Assembly: GCA_023382265.1 (NCBI GenBank)
Contig: JAMCPX010000004.1
Coordinates: 1-64,000 of the forward strand
Source of the DNA: Deltaproteobacteria bacterium
Lineage (GTDB): Bacteria > JAMCPX01
Length of the DNA stretch: 64,000 nucleotides
Reading direction: 5' to 3'
Below, in pieces: positions 43,271 through 52,861 of this stretch. Numbering within the stretch: the first letter of the stretch is position 1; each line of letters opens with the position of its first letter. Position numbers and translations under genes: made by a program. The notes below the pieces were generated by a model. The model did not search any database and was not told where the DNA came from. It was given only the letters and a program-made list of their open reading frames with translations.

Positions 43271-43731
43271 GCATTGGCTACGACATACATGAGCTTAAAG
43301 AACCAGGGCCTTTAAAGATTGGCGGTATTATAATTCCCTATGAAAAAAGCCTTAAAGGACACTCGGACGGCGATGTCGTATTGCACGCAATAAGCGATGC
43401 AATGCTTGGGGCGGCTGCAAAAGGAGATATAGGTATTTTTTTCCCCCCGGATAATGCTGAATACAGAGGCATTGACAGCTCAATTATATTAAAAAAGGCA
43501 CTATCGGTTGTAATGGAAGCAGGGTTTCATGTGGTTAACATAGATTGCGTTATCGTTGCACAAAAACCGAAGCTTTCCGTATATTACGGAACATTATCCG
43601 GTTCTATCTCAAAATTATTGGATATCGATGCATCTTTTGTATCGGTTAAAGCAAAAACAAACGAAGGATTGGATGCTACAGGCAGAGAGGAGGCTATATC
43701 TGCTTATGCAATTGTGTTGCTTGAGAATTGA
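43258..43731 (+). CDS. ispF: 2-C-methyl-D-erythritol 2,4-cyclodiphosphate synthase
   Basis: Zinc enzyme forming the cyclic diphosphate of the MEP pathway. Starts at GTG (43258) within the end of ispD; 157 residues. Metal and catalytic motifs are GYDIHEL (Asp8, His10), LKGHSDGDVVLHAISDAMLGAA (36-57; His42 and surrounding Asp), and DIGIFFPP. The gene overlaps ispD by 13 nt, as commonly seen for the fused or paired IspDF enzymes. The stop is directly adjacent to the cysS ATG. Confidence 0.96.
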   Translation: MHRIGIGYDIHELKEPGPLKIGGIIIPYEKSLKGHSDGDVVLHAISDAMLGAAAKGDIGIFFPPDNAEYRGIDSSIILKKALSVVMEAGFHVVNIDCVIVAQKPKLSVYYGTLSGSISKLLDIDASFVSVKAKTNEGLDATGREEAISAYAIVLLEN

Positions 43732-45189
43732 ATGGCACTGAAAGTCTATAATACGCTTACACGCAGCAAAGAAGAGTTCAAACCAGTACTTGATAACCAT
43801 GTCGGTATGTATGTGTGCGGTGTTACAGTCTATGACCTCTGTCATATAGGACATGCCCGTTCTGCAATAGTGTTTGATGTGATCTACAGGTATCTTAAAA
43901 AAAAAGGTTATGATGTTAAATTCGTAAAGAACTTCACCGACATAGATGATAAGATTATCAAAAGGGCAAATGAACAGTCCGTCAGTGCAGCAGATATCGC
44001 AGAGAAATACATAAATGAATATTATAAAGATATGGACACTCTTGGGCTTGAAAAACCAGATTATGAACCAAAGGTTACCGACCATATATCAGATATTATC
44101 GGGTTTATACAGGGTCTTGTGCAAAATGGATCTGCCTATGAATTAAATGGCGATGTTTATTTCTCTGTAAGAAAGTTTGGCAGCTATGGAAAGCTTTCGG
44201 GTAAAGATATAGAAGACCTTGAGGCAGGGGCAAGGGTTGGGATCGATGAAACAAAGCAGGATCCCCTCGATTTTGCCTTATGGAAAAAAAGCAAAGAAAA
44301 AGAGCCGTGGTGGAGCAGCCCATGGGGTAAAGGCAGGCCGGGCTGGCATATCGAATGCTCCGTTATGAGTACAAAATATCTTGGCGAAACCTTTGATATT
44401 CATGGCGGCGGCATGGATCTCATTTTCCCTCACCATGAAAATGAAATAGCTCAAACGGAGGCGCTCACGGGTAAAAGGTTTGTGAATTACTGGCTTCATA
44501 ACGGGTTTGTTCAAATCAATAAAGAAAAGATGTCCAAATCACTCGGTAATTTTTTCACGATCCGTGATATTGTTAAAACATATGAGCCTCAAGCGCTCAG
44601 GCTGTTTATTCTTACAAAACATTATAGAAGCCCGCTTGATTTTACAGAACAGACACTGAAAGAAGAAGAGAAAGCCTTGTACAGAGGTTATGCGAGTCTG
44701 AGAATTCTAAGCAAGCTGCCCGAAAAGGGTAAAAAAGAGCTGTCCGATGAGCAAATGACGGCATTTTCCAATAAGCTGAATCGGTACATAGCAGATTTCT
44801 ATAATGCAATGGATGACGACTTTAACACCGCATCTGCCTTATCAAGCCTGTTTGATATAATGCATTTAATAAATACGTATCTTAAAAACAACACCGCAAA
44901 GCCGAAAATGGAGCCGATCAAAAAATCAAAGGATTTTATAAAAGATGCTATAGAGATACTTGGTATTTTTAATAATGATCCTTATGAATTCCTGAGATCA
45001 AGGCGAAGTAAACGGCTTAAAGATACAGGGCTTACAGAAATAGAAATTGAAGGATTGCTTAAAAGTAGAGATACCTTAAGACAGGAAAAGAAGTTCAAAG
45101 AATCCGATGAAGTAAGGGCAAAACTTCTAAATCACGGCATTGCAGTTATGGACACACCGGACGGAACAACATGGGACATAATTGATTAA
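43732..45189 (+). CDS. cysS: Cysteinyl-tRNA synthetase
   Basis: Charges tRNA-Cys. The 485-residue class I synthetase has HIGH (38-41, CHIGHA) and KMSKS (266-270); zinc ligands Cys29, Cys209, His234 and Glu238 are all present. The C-terminal anticodon-binding helical domain completes the normal length. It directly abuts ispF, continuing the carD-yacL-like-ispD-ispF-cysS order that recalls the yacL-ispD-ispF-cysS order of Bacillus. No cysE or gltX is inserted here. Confidence 0.97.
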   Translation: MALKVYNTLTRSKEEFKPVLDNHVGMYVCGVTVYDLCHIGHARSAIVFDVIYRYLKKKGYDVKFVKNFTDIDDKIIKRANEQSVSAADIAEKYINEYYKDMDTLGLEKPDYEPKVTDHISDIIGFIQGLVQNGSAYELNGDVYFSVRKFGSYGKLSGKDIEDLEAGARVGIDETKQDPLDFALWKKSKEKEPWWSSPWGKGRPGWHIECSVMSTKYLGETFDIHGGGMDLIFPHHENEIAQTEALTGKRFVNYWLHNGFVQINKEKMSKSLGNFFTIRDIVKTYEPQALRLFILTKHYRSPLDFTEQTLKEEEKALYRGYASLRILSKLPEKGKKELSDEQMTAFSNKLNRYIADFYNAMDDDFNTASALSSLFDIMHLINTYLKNNTAKPKMEPIKKSKDFIKDAIEILGIFNNDPYEFLRSRRSKRLKDTGLTEIEIEGLLKSRDTLRQEKKFKESDEVRAKLLNHGIAVMDTPDGTTWDIID

Positions 45190-45256
45190 CCCGGATAATA
45201 TCTTTTAAAAAAGATACATTATTCCATAACAGGAGCTTATAAAAAGCTGTATAAAT

Positions 45257-47251
45257 ATGGCACGATTCAAAATCGTTTCTGATTACAAGCCTTCCGGAGA
45301 TCAACCGCAGGCAATAGAAGAACTGGTCAAAGGTATCAAAAACAACCAGAAGAATCAGGTTTTACTGGGTGTTACCGGTTCCGGTAAAACATTTACAATG
45401 GCTCATGTTATTGAGCAAATCCAGATTCCAACGCTTATCATTGCCCCAAACAAAACCCTTGCTGCCCAGCTTTACACGGAGATGCAGGCACTGTTTCCTG
45501 ATAATGCTGTGGAATATTTTGTAAGTTATTATGATTATTATCAGCCCGAAGCTTATGTACCGGAAACGGACACATATATAGAAAAAGATGCATCAATAAA
45601 TGATGAGATCGACAAATTAAGGCATTCTGCAACACATTCTTTGCTTGAGAGAAAAGATGTAATCATTGTTGCAAGTGTGTCGTGCATCTATGGACTTGGT
45701 TCTCCTGAGGCTTATAAAGGTATGCTTGCTTATGCAGAAACGGGCAGGCAGCTAAACAGGGACGAGTTCATTCACAGGCTTGTGAATATCCAATATACGA
45801 GGAACAATTATGACTTTTATAGAGGTGTATTTAGAGTAATAGGCGATACTGTAGAGGTGTTTCCTGCTTATGAAAGCGATATAGCAATACACGTAGAGTT
45901 TTTTGGGAATACCGTTGATACAATCTACACTTTTGATCCTGTCAGAGGGAAAAAGAAGGATATACTTAAAAGGGTGGTTATTTACCCTGCAAGCCATTAT
46001 GTCGCCGATGAAGTAAGCCTGAAGCATGCAGTGGAAGCAATAAGACAGGAACTTGCCGAAAGACTAAAAGAGTTCAGAAACTCGGGTAAGCTGCTTGAAG
46101 AAGAAAGGCTCAAAAGACGAACTCTTTATGATATAGAAATGCTCGGAGAAATGGGTTATTGCACAGGAATAGAGAACTATTCCAGACATTTAAGTAAAAG
46201 AGCACCTGGAGATCCTCCGTATACATTGCTTGATTATTTTCCAAAGCAATTCCTGTCCATTATTGATGAAAGCCATCTAACAGTCCCTCAGATAGGCGGG
46301 ATGTATGAGGGCGATAGAAGCAGGAAACGAACGCTCGTCGAATACGGTTTCAGATTACCGTCCGCACTCGACAATAGACCGCTTAAGTTCTCGGAATTCG
46401 AGCAAAGGATCGATAAAGTTGTTTATGTATCAGCAACGCCTTCAGAATACGAGATAAAAATATCAAGCCGCAGAATCATAGAACAGATAATAAGGCCGAC
46501 AGGTCTTGTTGATCCCAAGGTTATTATTAAAGATGCAACCAACCAGGTTGATACATTGCTTGAGGAGATCAGAAAACGCGTTGGAGTGAATGAAAGGGTT
46601 CTCGTAACAACACTAACAAAACGCATGGCAGAAGAGCTTACAGAATACTATGCAAGTCTTGGTATCAAGGTCAAATATATGCACTCCGATATAGTAACAC
46701 TTGAGAGGGTCGATATTATCCGTGATTTAAGGATGGGCAAATTTGATGTGTTGATAGGTATAAATCTATTAAGAGAAGGACTTGATCTGCCGGAAGTATC
46801 TCTTGTTGCAATCCTTGATGGAGATAAGGAGGGTTTTTTAAGATCAGCCCGTTCTCTCATACAAACCATTGGAAGGGCGGCAAGAAATGTCAATGGTACG
46901 GTGATCATATTTGCCGACAGGATCACTGGTGCGATAAAACAAGCACTCGACGAAACAAATAGAAGACGGATCAAGCAGCTCGCGTACAACAAAGAGTATG
47001 GTATTGTGCCGGAAACAATAAAAAAACAGATCAGAGAGCTACGGACATCTATATACGAAAAGGATTATTATACGGTACCTGTCGAGATGGCGGATGGCAC
47101 AGAAGAGTACATTGATCCGGAAAACATACCATCAAGAATAAAAGAGCTCAAAAGTGAAATGAGACGCGCTGCCAAGGAGCTTGAGTTTGAAAAGGCGACA
47201 GAGCTAAGAGACAGGATTAAAAAGTTAAGCGATCTTTATCTGAAGATATGA
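45257..47251 (+). CDS. uvrB: UvrABC excinuclease subunit B
   Basis: DNA-damage recognition helicase-like subunit of nucleotide excision repair. The 664-residue length is normal. Walker A GVTGSGKT is at 38-45. The beta-hairpin region with [12 protein letters not shown] (about 93-104), DESH box, and the C-terminal UvrC-interacting UVR domain ([20 protein letters not shown]) are recognisable. It follows cysS after 67 nt, and its ATG lacks a close Shine-Dalgarno; AGGAGC is about 23 nt upstream. uvrA and uvrC are not in the window. Confidence 0.97.
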   Translation: MARFKIVSDYKPSGDQPQAIEELVKGIKNNQKNQVLLGVTGSGKTFTMAHVIEQIQIPTLIIAPNKTLAAQLYTEMQALFPDNAVEYFVSYYDYYQPEAYVPETDTYIEKDASINDEIDKLRHSATHSLLERKDVIIVASVSCIYGLGSPEAYKGMLAYAETGRQLNRDEFIHRLVNIQYTRNNYDFYRGVFRVIGDTVEVFPAYESDIAIHVEFFGNTVDTIYTFDPVRGKKKDILKRVVIYPASHYVADEVSLKHAVEAIRQELAERLKEFRNSGKLLEEERLKRRTLYDIEMLGEMGYCTGIENYSRHLSKRAPGDPPYTLLDYFPKQFLSIIDESHLTVPQIGGMYEGDRSRKRTLVEYGFRLPSALDNRPLKFSEFEQRIDKVVYVSATPSEYEIKISSRRIIEQIIRPTGLVDPKVIIKDATNQVDTLLEEIRKRVGVNERVLVTTLTKRMAEELTEYYASLGIKVKYMHSDIVTLERVDIIRDLRMGKFDVLIGINLLREGLDLPEVSLVAILDGDKEGFLRSARSLIQTIGRAARNVNGTVIIFADRITGAIKQALDETNRRRIKQLAYNKEYGIVPETIKKQIRELRTSIYEKDYYTVPVEMADGTEEYIDPENIPSRIKELKSEMRRAAKELEFEKATELRDRIKKLSDLYLKI

Positions 47252-47320
47252 TCCCGAAATCGCATTAGAGATATAGGGGGACCGTGGAGTGTGTGTAATA
47301 GGATCGCAGAGCTGGACAGT

Positions 47321-47352
47321 GTGCAGGGACTTAATATATTAAGCCCCTGCAC
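47321..47352 (+). terminator. Long hairpin downstream of uvrB
   Basis: GTGCAGGG-A-CTTAA and TTAAG-C-CCCTGCAC form an imperfect inverted repeat of 14 paired positions with one mismatch around a TATA loop. It lies 70 nt after the uvrB stop. The trailing tract TAATTATTATAT is T/A-rich rather than a pure T run, so terminator activity is probable but not certain. Confidence 0.55.
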
Positions 47353-47420
47353 TAATTATTATATCATCCTGATCAATAGTCTTACAAAAATAAACTACCC
47401 GGGCATGAGCCCGTTGTGCA

Positions 47421-47449
47421 TTGACCTTTTGTATCTTTAAGTATATCTT
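47421..47449 (+). promoter_or_regulatory. Sigma-70 promoter ending at the aspA start codon
   Basis: TTGACC (47421-47426), 17-bp spacer and TATCTT (47444-47449). The aspA ATG starts 6 nt after the -10, and no Shine-Dalgarno is present, so the transcript may be leaderless. A small hairpin CGGGC-ATGA-GCCCG (47400-47413) lies just upstream. Confidence 0.55.
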
Positions 47450-47455
47450 TTCTCT

Positions 47456-48901
47456 ATGACGTATAGATTAGAACATGATTCATTGGGAGAGGTAAAGGTT
47501 CCACAGGATGTGTATTACGGTGCTCAGACAAAAAGGGCATTGGATAACTTTCCGGTGAGCGGTGAGAAAAACCATCCTCTACTCATCAAGGCTTATTTAA
47601 TACTTAAGAAGGCGTGCGCCCTTACAAATGCAGAACTGGGTGTACTTGATAAAAAACGTTCAAAAGCGATCATACACGGGTGTGATGAATTGATTTCAGA
47701 CAGATACACGGAACAAATTGTTATTGACAAATATCAGGCAGGGGCCGGCACGTCACTTAACATGAACATTAACGAGGTTATTGCAAATATTGCCCTTGAG
47801 AGACTCGGGTATAAAAAGGGGAATTACGATTATTTGAGCCCAAACGACCACGTAAACATGTCTCAATCAACGAATGATACATTTCCAACCGCATCCCATA
47901 TTGCTTTAATATGGAACACCCAAGAACTTATTGGGTCGCTGGTTTTACTCGTAAAATCATTGCATAAAAAAGCCGCAGCTTTTAAGCATCTATTGAAATC
48001 GGGAAGAACACACCTGCAGGCTGCAGTGCCTGTTACGCTCGGTCAGGAATTCTTTGCCTACGAAGAAACAATTAAAAAATCAATATCAATGCTTCGCCAT
48101 ATATCGGAACCGGTAAATCCGTCTAAATATCCGTTTCCGTCTTTGCTTGAAGTAGCAATCGGAGGAACTGCCGTAGGAACGGGTTTAAACACTCCAAAAT
48201 ATTATAGAGATACCGTTATTAAAAATTTAAACAAAGCAACAGGGCTTAATCTTATCAAATCTGCGGATCCAAGAGAGGCACTGCAGAGCAGGATTGCGAT
48301 AAGCCGCATGTCCTCAACCATACACGACATAGCCCTGGAGCTAATCCGCATAGCAAACGATCTGAGGCTTTTATCGTCAGGAACTATAACTGGTATCGGT
48401 GAGATAAACCTTCCCGCGGTTCAGCCTGGCTCTTCAATTATGCCGGGTAAAGCCAATCCAGTTATGGCAGAAGCACTCAACATGATCTGCTTTAGGGTAA
48501 TCGGTAACGCTTTGACCGTTTCTATGGCAGAACAAGCCGGCCAGCTTGAACTGAACGTTATGATGCCTGTCATGATAAATACCCTGCTTGAATCGATTGA
48601 TATCCTTAAAAATTTTATACCTGTCTTTGCAAGAAAGGCGGTTGATGGTATCACGGTAAACAAAGACAGGCTTGATTATTATTTTAAAAATACACCATCA
48701 ATAGCAACTATACTGAATCCAATAATAGGCTATCTCAAAGCCGCTGAGGTAGTAAAACAGTCCATATCAGAAAAAAGACCCGTTACAGATATAATAATAG
48801 AAAAAGGATTGATGGGAAAAAAAGAGCTCGATGGACTTCTTAAAAGTGACCGCATTACCGGTATCCTGGATAACGAAAGGAACAAACATGCCAGTAATTG
48901 A
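47456..48901 (+). CDS. aspA: Aspartate ammonia-lyase
   Basis: Interconverts aspartate with fumarate and ammonia. The 481-residue protein belongs to the aspartase/fumarase superfamily; QAGAGTSLNMNINEVIAN (94-111) has the aspartase AGAGTS rather than the fumarase TGSGTQ. The flexible SS loop signature GSSIMPGKANPV is at 325-336. The C-terminus is normal length. It is close to, and overlaps by 14 nt, the thioredoxin-like gene. The start codon ATG at 47456 gives the standard N-terminus TYRLEHDSLGEV; it has no ribosome binding site. In an anaerobe it could feed fumarate respiration. Confidence 0.92.
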   Translation: MTYRLEHDSLGEVKVPQDVYYGAQTKRALDNFPVSGEKNHPLLIKAYLILKKACALTNAELGVLDKKRSKAIIHGCDELISDRYTEQIVIDKYQAGAGTSLNMNINEVIANIALERLGYKKGNYDYLSPNDHVNMSQSTNDTFPTASHIALIWNTQELIGSLVLLVKSLHKKAAAFKHLLKSGRTHLQAAVPVTLGQEFFAYEETIKKSISMLRHISEPVNPSKYPFPSLLEVAIGGTAVGTGLNTPKYYRDTVIKNLNKATGLNLIKSADPREALQSRIAISRMSSTIHDIALELIRIANDLRLLSSGTITGIGEINLPAVQPGSSIMPGKANPVMAEALNMICFRVIGNALTVSMAEQAGQLELNVMMPVMINTLLESIDILKNFIPVFARKAVDGITVNKDRLDYYFKNTPSIATILNPIIGYLKAAEVVKQSISEKRPVTDIIIEKGLMGKKELDGLLKSDRITGILDNERNKHASN

Positions 48902-49931
48902 AATGAAGGACCAGCTATATAACATACTTCAACCAAGATGGATCAACTCAATACCGTTAATAGTCGCAACATCCGAAAAAGATGAGGATGAACTGAACCT
49001 TTATATAATAAATGAAATGTTAAACGGTAAGGTAATATTATTAGATTTCTGGGAGTACACGTGCATAAATTGTCTCAGAACGCTCCCCTATGTAAAGGAA
49101 TGGCATAAGCGTTATGCCGATAAAGGACTTGTGGTTATCGGTGTACATACGCCCGAGTTCAGTGTATCTGTTGAAAAAAAGAACGTTGAGAATGCAGTAA
49201 AAGAACTCGGTATAACATACCCTGTTGTTCTAGACGGTGATTATGCGATATGGACAAGCCTTCATAATCAATACTGGCCGAGAAAACTGCTGTTTAATTC
49301 AAAGCTTGAGATCGTGTACGATAGTGCGGGAGAAGGCGGATATAGAGAGGTTGAGATTAAGATACAGCAGGCACTTCTCGAGCTTGACGGTACATTAAAA
49401 ATGCCGCCAATTATGGAGCCTGTAAGGGATGCCGATATGGAGGGAACCCATTGCTATCCGGCTACGCCGGAGTTGTATTGCGGTTTTGTAAGGGGCAGGC
49501 TTGGGAACACAGAGGGTTATAATAAGGATAGTAATCCCGTAGTATACTCCATGCCTGAAACATTAACATCGGGCATGCTTTATCTTAACGGAACATGGGC
49601 ATCTACAGAAGAAAGCATTATTGCAACGGAACTACCTGCAAATATTGAAATCATTTACAAAGCGGCTCAAATCAATGCAGTAATATCTTCAGCTTCAAGT
49701 GAACCGATAAAGGTTTATATCGAGATAAACGGGGCTCCCATCAGTGAACACGATAAAGGGGATGATATACTGTACGATCAACGTGGAAGCTATGTGCTTG
49801 TGGATAAGCCTAAGATGTATAACATAACAGGTAATCAACCCTACAGGGAATACGATATCAAGATATTCCCCGACAATATAGCTCTTGAGTTTTTTGCCTT
49901 TACTTTCGTCTCATGTGTTGAACCGCATTAA
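48888..49931 (+). CDS. DipZ-like thioredoxin/redoxin with C-terminal beta domain
   Basis: A 347-residue protein. The start at 48888, after AAGGAAC, overlaps aspA by 14 nt. Residues about 40-185 form a redoxin/TlpA-type thioredoxin domain with the active site WEYTCINC (Cys59, Cys62), and residues about 195-345 form a beta-sandwich like the Thioredoxin_10/carbohydrate-binding-like tail of DipZ. In DipZ these domains follow a CcdA-like membrane domain that is missing here, and no signal peptide is visible, so the protein seems cytoplasmic. Either a membrane partner is encoded elsewhere or the redox role is intracellular. mutL follows after 6 nt. Confidence 0.85.
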   Translation: MPVIEMKDQLYNILQPRWINSIPLIVATSEKDEDELNLYIINEMLNGKVILLDFWEYTCINCLRTLPYVKEWHKRYADKGLVVIGVHTPEFSVSVEKKNVENAVKELGITYPVVLDGDYAIWTSLHNQYWPRKLLFNSKLEIVYDSAGEGGYREVEIKIQQALLELDGTLKMPPIMEPVRDADMEGTHCYPATPELYCGFVRGRLGNTEGYNKDSNPVVYSMPETLTSGMLYLNGTWASTEESIIATELPANIEIIYKAAQINAVISSASSEPIKVYIEINGAPISEHDKGDDILYDQRGSYVLVDKPKMYNITGNQPYREYDIKIFPDNIALEFFAFTFVSCVEPH

Positions 49932-49937
49932 AACTCT

Positions 49938-51710
49938 ATGGGCATCATAAAATTATTATCCGATACACTTTCAAGCAAAATTGCAGCAGGAGAGGTTATA
50001 GAAAAACCGGCTTCTATTGTAAAAGAGCTTGTAGAAAATGCGATAGACGCACACGCGAGTTATATAACGGTTGAACTAACGGACGGCGGGAAGGCATTTA
50101 TACAGATAAAGGATAATGGAGACGGTATATTATCAGAAGATGTTGAACTTGCGGTTCAAAGGCATGCAACCAGTAAATTAACGGACGAAAAGGGATTATA
50201 TGAAATAAACACGCTTGGTTTTAGAGGAGAGGCACTCTACAGTATAGGGGTTGTCTCTGAATTGGAACTCATAACAAAACATTCGCACGAAGATACGGGA
50301 ACAGGGATTGTTATAAAAGGCGGTAAATTGATAAGCAAGGAGATCGTCGCGCATGATCATGGTACTACCGTAAAGGTATCCAACCTGTTTTTTAACACGC
50401 CTGTGAGAAAAAAATTCCTTGGCTCTACCCAATCAGAATACAGGGCATGTATTGATGTAATGGATAGGTTTGTCTTTGGCTGGAGCAATGTAGGCTTAAA
50501 ACTCATAAGCAACTCAAAAGAGCGGTTTAATGTTCCGCCGGCCTCTACTGAAGAGCGTATGATCTTAAGGATAGATCCTGAGCTTAAAGGCAAACTCTAC
50601 CCTATAAGCGCGGATAATGGGCTTATGAGGGTTGATGGATTTGTTTCTGACCCTGATTACAGCTTGAATACCTCCAGATATATCTACATATATGTTAACA
50701 ACAGGTATATAATCGACAGATCTTTAAATTATACAATCATAAACTCATATTCAACAACCCTTGAGAAAGGAAGGTATCCCGTTGCCGTGATTAATCTCTC
50801 TCTGCCTCCACATTTTATCGATGTTAATGTAAACCCTACAAAAACGGCGGTAAAATTCCCGGATAGAGCAATGGTAAACGATATGCTGATAAATGCCGTA
50901 AAAGAGGCTATCGGTAACAGGCATATTACGTACACATCATCGGATAAATATTCTCTAAAAAAACAATACCTTAATGATATAAAAGAATCTGCCGAGAAAT
51001 ACTTTGTCAATCATAGGAACATCGTAAAGACGAATCCCATACCTGAATCGATAAGGCACGAATCCCCAGATATTGCTAAAGAAAAACGGATTCAGGGCGA
51101 TATCATTCCAAAAGGCGGGTTCTCTTCTCTAAACATATACGGGCAATTTCGTGCTACATACATACTGGCAACAGCAGATGATAGTATTGTTATTATCGAT
51201 CAACATGCAATGCATGAGCGGATTATTTTCGAAAGGCTTGTCCGTGATGCGAAAGAAAAAAAATCTAACTCTCAAATGCTTCTTACACCGTACGGGATAT
51301 TTTTGAATGAACATAGATTAGCCGTGCTGAACAGTATTGCCGCTAAATTTGAATCCATAGGTTATGGTATATCGGTGGATGGCCAACAGGTTATAGTAAA
51401 TGCCATCCCTGCTGCCACACAGTTCGATCCATTATTGCTTATTGAGCTTATAGACGAATATGAGAATGATGTTGATACAACTCATACCGTGCTTGAAGAG
51501 ATTCACCGGAAAGATCCCGGATACAGAATTATGGCTACTGTAGCATGTAAGAGTGCTGTAAAAGCAGGTGATTTTCTCACACCCGAAAAGATAAAGGCAA
51601 TGTTTTTTCAACTGGATTCCCTTGACATCCCGCTTAATTGTCCACACGGAAGACCTTTTGTATTTGTCTTAGCAAACATGGAAATAGAGAAGTTTTTTCA
51701 TAGAAGATGA
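49938..51710 (+). CDS. mutL: DNA mismatch repair protein MutL
   Basis: A 590-residue MutL. N-terminal GHKL ATPase motifs are ENAIDAHA (33-40), DNGDGI (59-64), and GFRGEAL (94-100). The C-terminal dimerisation domain (about 395-585) carries the metal-binding endonuclease motif DQHA-MH-E-RIIF-E (421-432), so this MutL can nick DNA itself, as in bacteria without MutH. The late CPHGRP motif is also present. It follows the redoxin gene by 6 nt. mutS is not in the window. Confidence 0.96.
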   Translation: MGIIKLLSDTLSSKIAAGEVIEKPASIVKELVENAIDAHASYITVELTDGGKAFIQIKDNGDGILSEDVELAVQRHATSKLTDEKGLYEINTLGFRGEALYSIGVVSELELITKHSHEDTGTGIVIKGGKLISKEIVAHDHGTTVKVSNLFFNTPVRKKFLGSTQSEYRACIDVMDRFVFGWSNVGLKLISNSKERFNVPPASTEERMILRIDPELKGKLYPISADNGLMRVDGFVSDPDYSLNTSRYIYIYVNNRYIIDRSLNYTIINSYSTTLEKGRYPVAVINLSLPPHFIDVNVNPTKTAVKFPDRAMVNDMLINAVKEAIGNRHITYTSSDKYSLKKQYLNDIKESAEKYFVNHRNIVKTNPIPESIRHESPDIAKEKRIQGDIIPKGGFSSLNIYGQFRATYILATADDSIVIIDQHAMHERIIFERLVRDAKEKKSNSQMLLTPYGIFLNEHRLAVLNSIAAKFESIGYGISVDGQQVIVNAIPAATQFDPLLLIELIDEYENDVDTTHTVLEEIHRKDPGYRIMATVACKSAVKAGDFLTPEKIKAMFFQLDSLDIPLNCPHGRPFVFVLANMEIEKFFHRR

Positions 51711-51773
51711 TGCCAATATGACTCCTGTTAAGCCGAAAAACAACTTTTAGTACCGGCAAAAATATCGTACGGC

Positions 51774-51795
51774 GGCGGGGTTTAAAACCGCCCCG
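51774..51795 (+). terminator. GC-rich hairpin after mutL
   Basis: GGCGGGGTTTAAAACCGCCC-like inverted repeat 64 nt past the mutL stop, between mutL and the convergent mgsA gene. No T run follows on either strand within a few bases, so termination is only plausible. Confidence 0.4.
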
Positions 51796-51819
51796 TCCTA
51801 TTGGGCTTTTCGGGTTTAG

Positions 51820-52200
51820 CTATTGTTTAAATAAAGGGGATGAGATCAGAAAATCAGCGGTCAGTTTATTGCATGCCATCGGTATATTGTAAAGGACAGC
51901 AAGCCTTAACAGTGTTTTTACATCAACATCATGCGGTTGAGGTGTTAAAGGATCCCACAAGAATATCAGGATATCAATCTTACCCTCTGCTATCATAGCA
52001 CCGATTTCCGCATCACCTCCGTGCGGGCCGCTCAGAAGCAGATTTATATCAAGATTTGTGCTGTTCTTTATTTCCAATCCGGTGGATCGTGTTGCGAAGA
52101 GAAAATAATTTTTTAAAGTGCCTTCATTATACTTAGCCCATTCTACAATCGCTGTTTTTTTTGCATCATGGGCTACGAGTGCTATGGTCTTTTTCGTCAT
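51820..52200 (-). CDS. mgsA: Methylglyoxal synthase
   Basis: Converts dihydroxyacetone phosphate to methylglyoxal and phosphate, a bypass of lower glycolysis under phosphate limitation. The 126-residue protein has the family pattern IALVAHDAKK (6-15), LLLSGPHGGDAEIGAMI (55-71) with catalytic Asp in GGDAEIG, and FLWDPLTPQPHDVDV (81-95). Length is normal (about 130-150). It overlaps tadA by 4 nt (ATGA), so the two are coupled. An MBL-fold hydrolase at 31.2 kb might detoxify its product. Confidence 0.94.
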   Translation of the reverse strand: MTKKTIALVAHDAKKTAIVEWAKYNEGTLKNYFLFATRSTGLEIKNSTNLDINLLLSGPHGGDAEIGAMIAEGKIDILIFLWDPLTPQPHDVDVKTLLRLAVLYNIPMACNKLTADFLISSPLFKQ

Positions 52201-52664
52201 ACCAACTTTCCTCTTTTCATTAAAAAGAATTTTTTAATAATTACGGCAGCCTCAGCCTTCTTTACCTCAGGTGTTACGATGACCCGGTGATTTACGGAAT
52301 TATGTTCAAAAACGTTGAATAATGTGATTGCACCGGCCTTCTTATCACGGGCTCCGAATATGAGCCTTTTTATCCTTGCATTAATCGCCGCACCGGCACA
52401 CATCATGCATGGTTCAATTGTAACATAAAGCTCTACATTGTTTAATCTATAATTTCTAATCTTCTTGCCTGCTCTCTTCAATGCAAGCACCTCAGCGTGT
52501 GCGGATGGATCATGTAATCCGATCACACTATTATGGGCAACTGACAGGATTATATTATCCATTACAGCTACCGCACCCACAGGTACTTCACCCTGCTCAA
52601 GTCCCCTCATTGCCTCTTTTAAAGCAATTTCCATATAGTAAACATCTCTATTATCCACAGTCAT
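52197..52664 (-). CDS. tadA: tRNA-specific adenosine deaminase
   Basis: Deaminates adenosine 34 of tRNA-Arg to inosine. Using the ATG at 52664 gives 155 residues, the usual size; a longer frame opening at 52796 would add a 44-residue extension crossing a dispersed repeat. The zinc/catalytic motifs are HAE (56-58, Glu58 as proton shuttle) and PCMMC (85-89). The C-terminal region RIKRLIFGARDKKAGA is typical. The ribosome binding site is weak (GAAGAAG). It overlaps mgsA by 4 nt and is separated from hisF by about 200 bp. Confidence 0.9.
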   Translation of the reverse strand: MTVDNRDVYYMEIALKEAMRGLEQGEVPVGAVAVMDNIILSVAHNSVIGLHDPSAHAEVLALKRAGKKIRNYRLNNVELYVTIEPCMMCAGAAINARIKRLIFGARDKKAGAITLFNVFEHNSVNHRVIVTPEVKKAEAAVIIKKFFLMKRGKLV

Positions 52665-52805
52665 TTTATCAGCTTCTTCTAAACGTTTTAATGGTACATG
52701 TTTTATACCTTTACCGTCAATTAAAATCCAGAATATAAAAAATGAAGCTCTCCGACACAGGCATCGGGTATCTGTTATACCATGGTACGCTGGCATACAT
52801 TCTGA

Positions 52806-52830
52806 GGATCCCCGCTTTCACGGGAATGAG
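52806..52830 (-). repeat. Dispersed palindromic repeat, copy B
   Basis: On the minus strand this reads CTCATTCCCGTGAAAGCGGG then GATCC, matching copy A at 31971 with a few substitutions (TCATTCCC(A/G)(C/T)GAAAGC(A/G)GG(A/G)ATCC). The inverted-repeat arms are separated by GAAA. It lies between hisF and tadA. Confidence 0.65.
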
Positions 52831-52861
52831 AAATAGGCGGCACAGCCAACTTTACAAATCC

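Noticed and set aside
52665-52796. N-terminal extension of tadA to 52796
   Set aside because: The upstream part is low-complexity, extends toward the palindromic repeat and lacks a better start than 52664.
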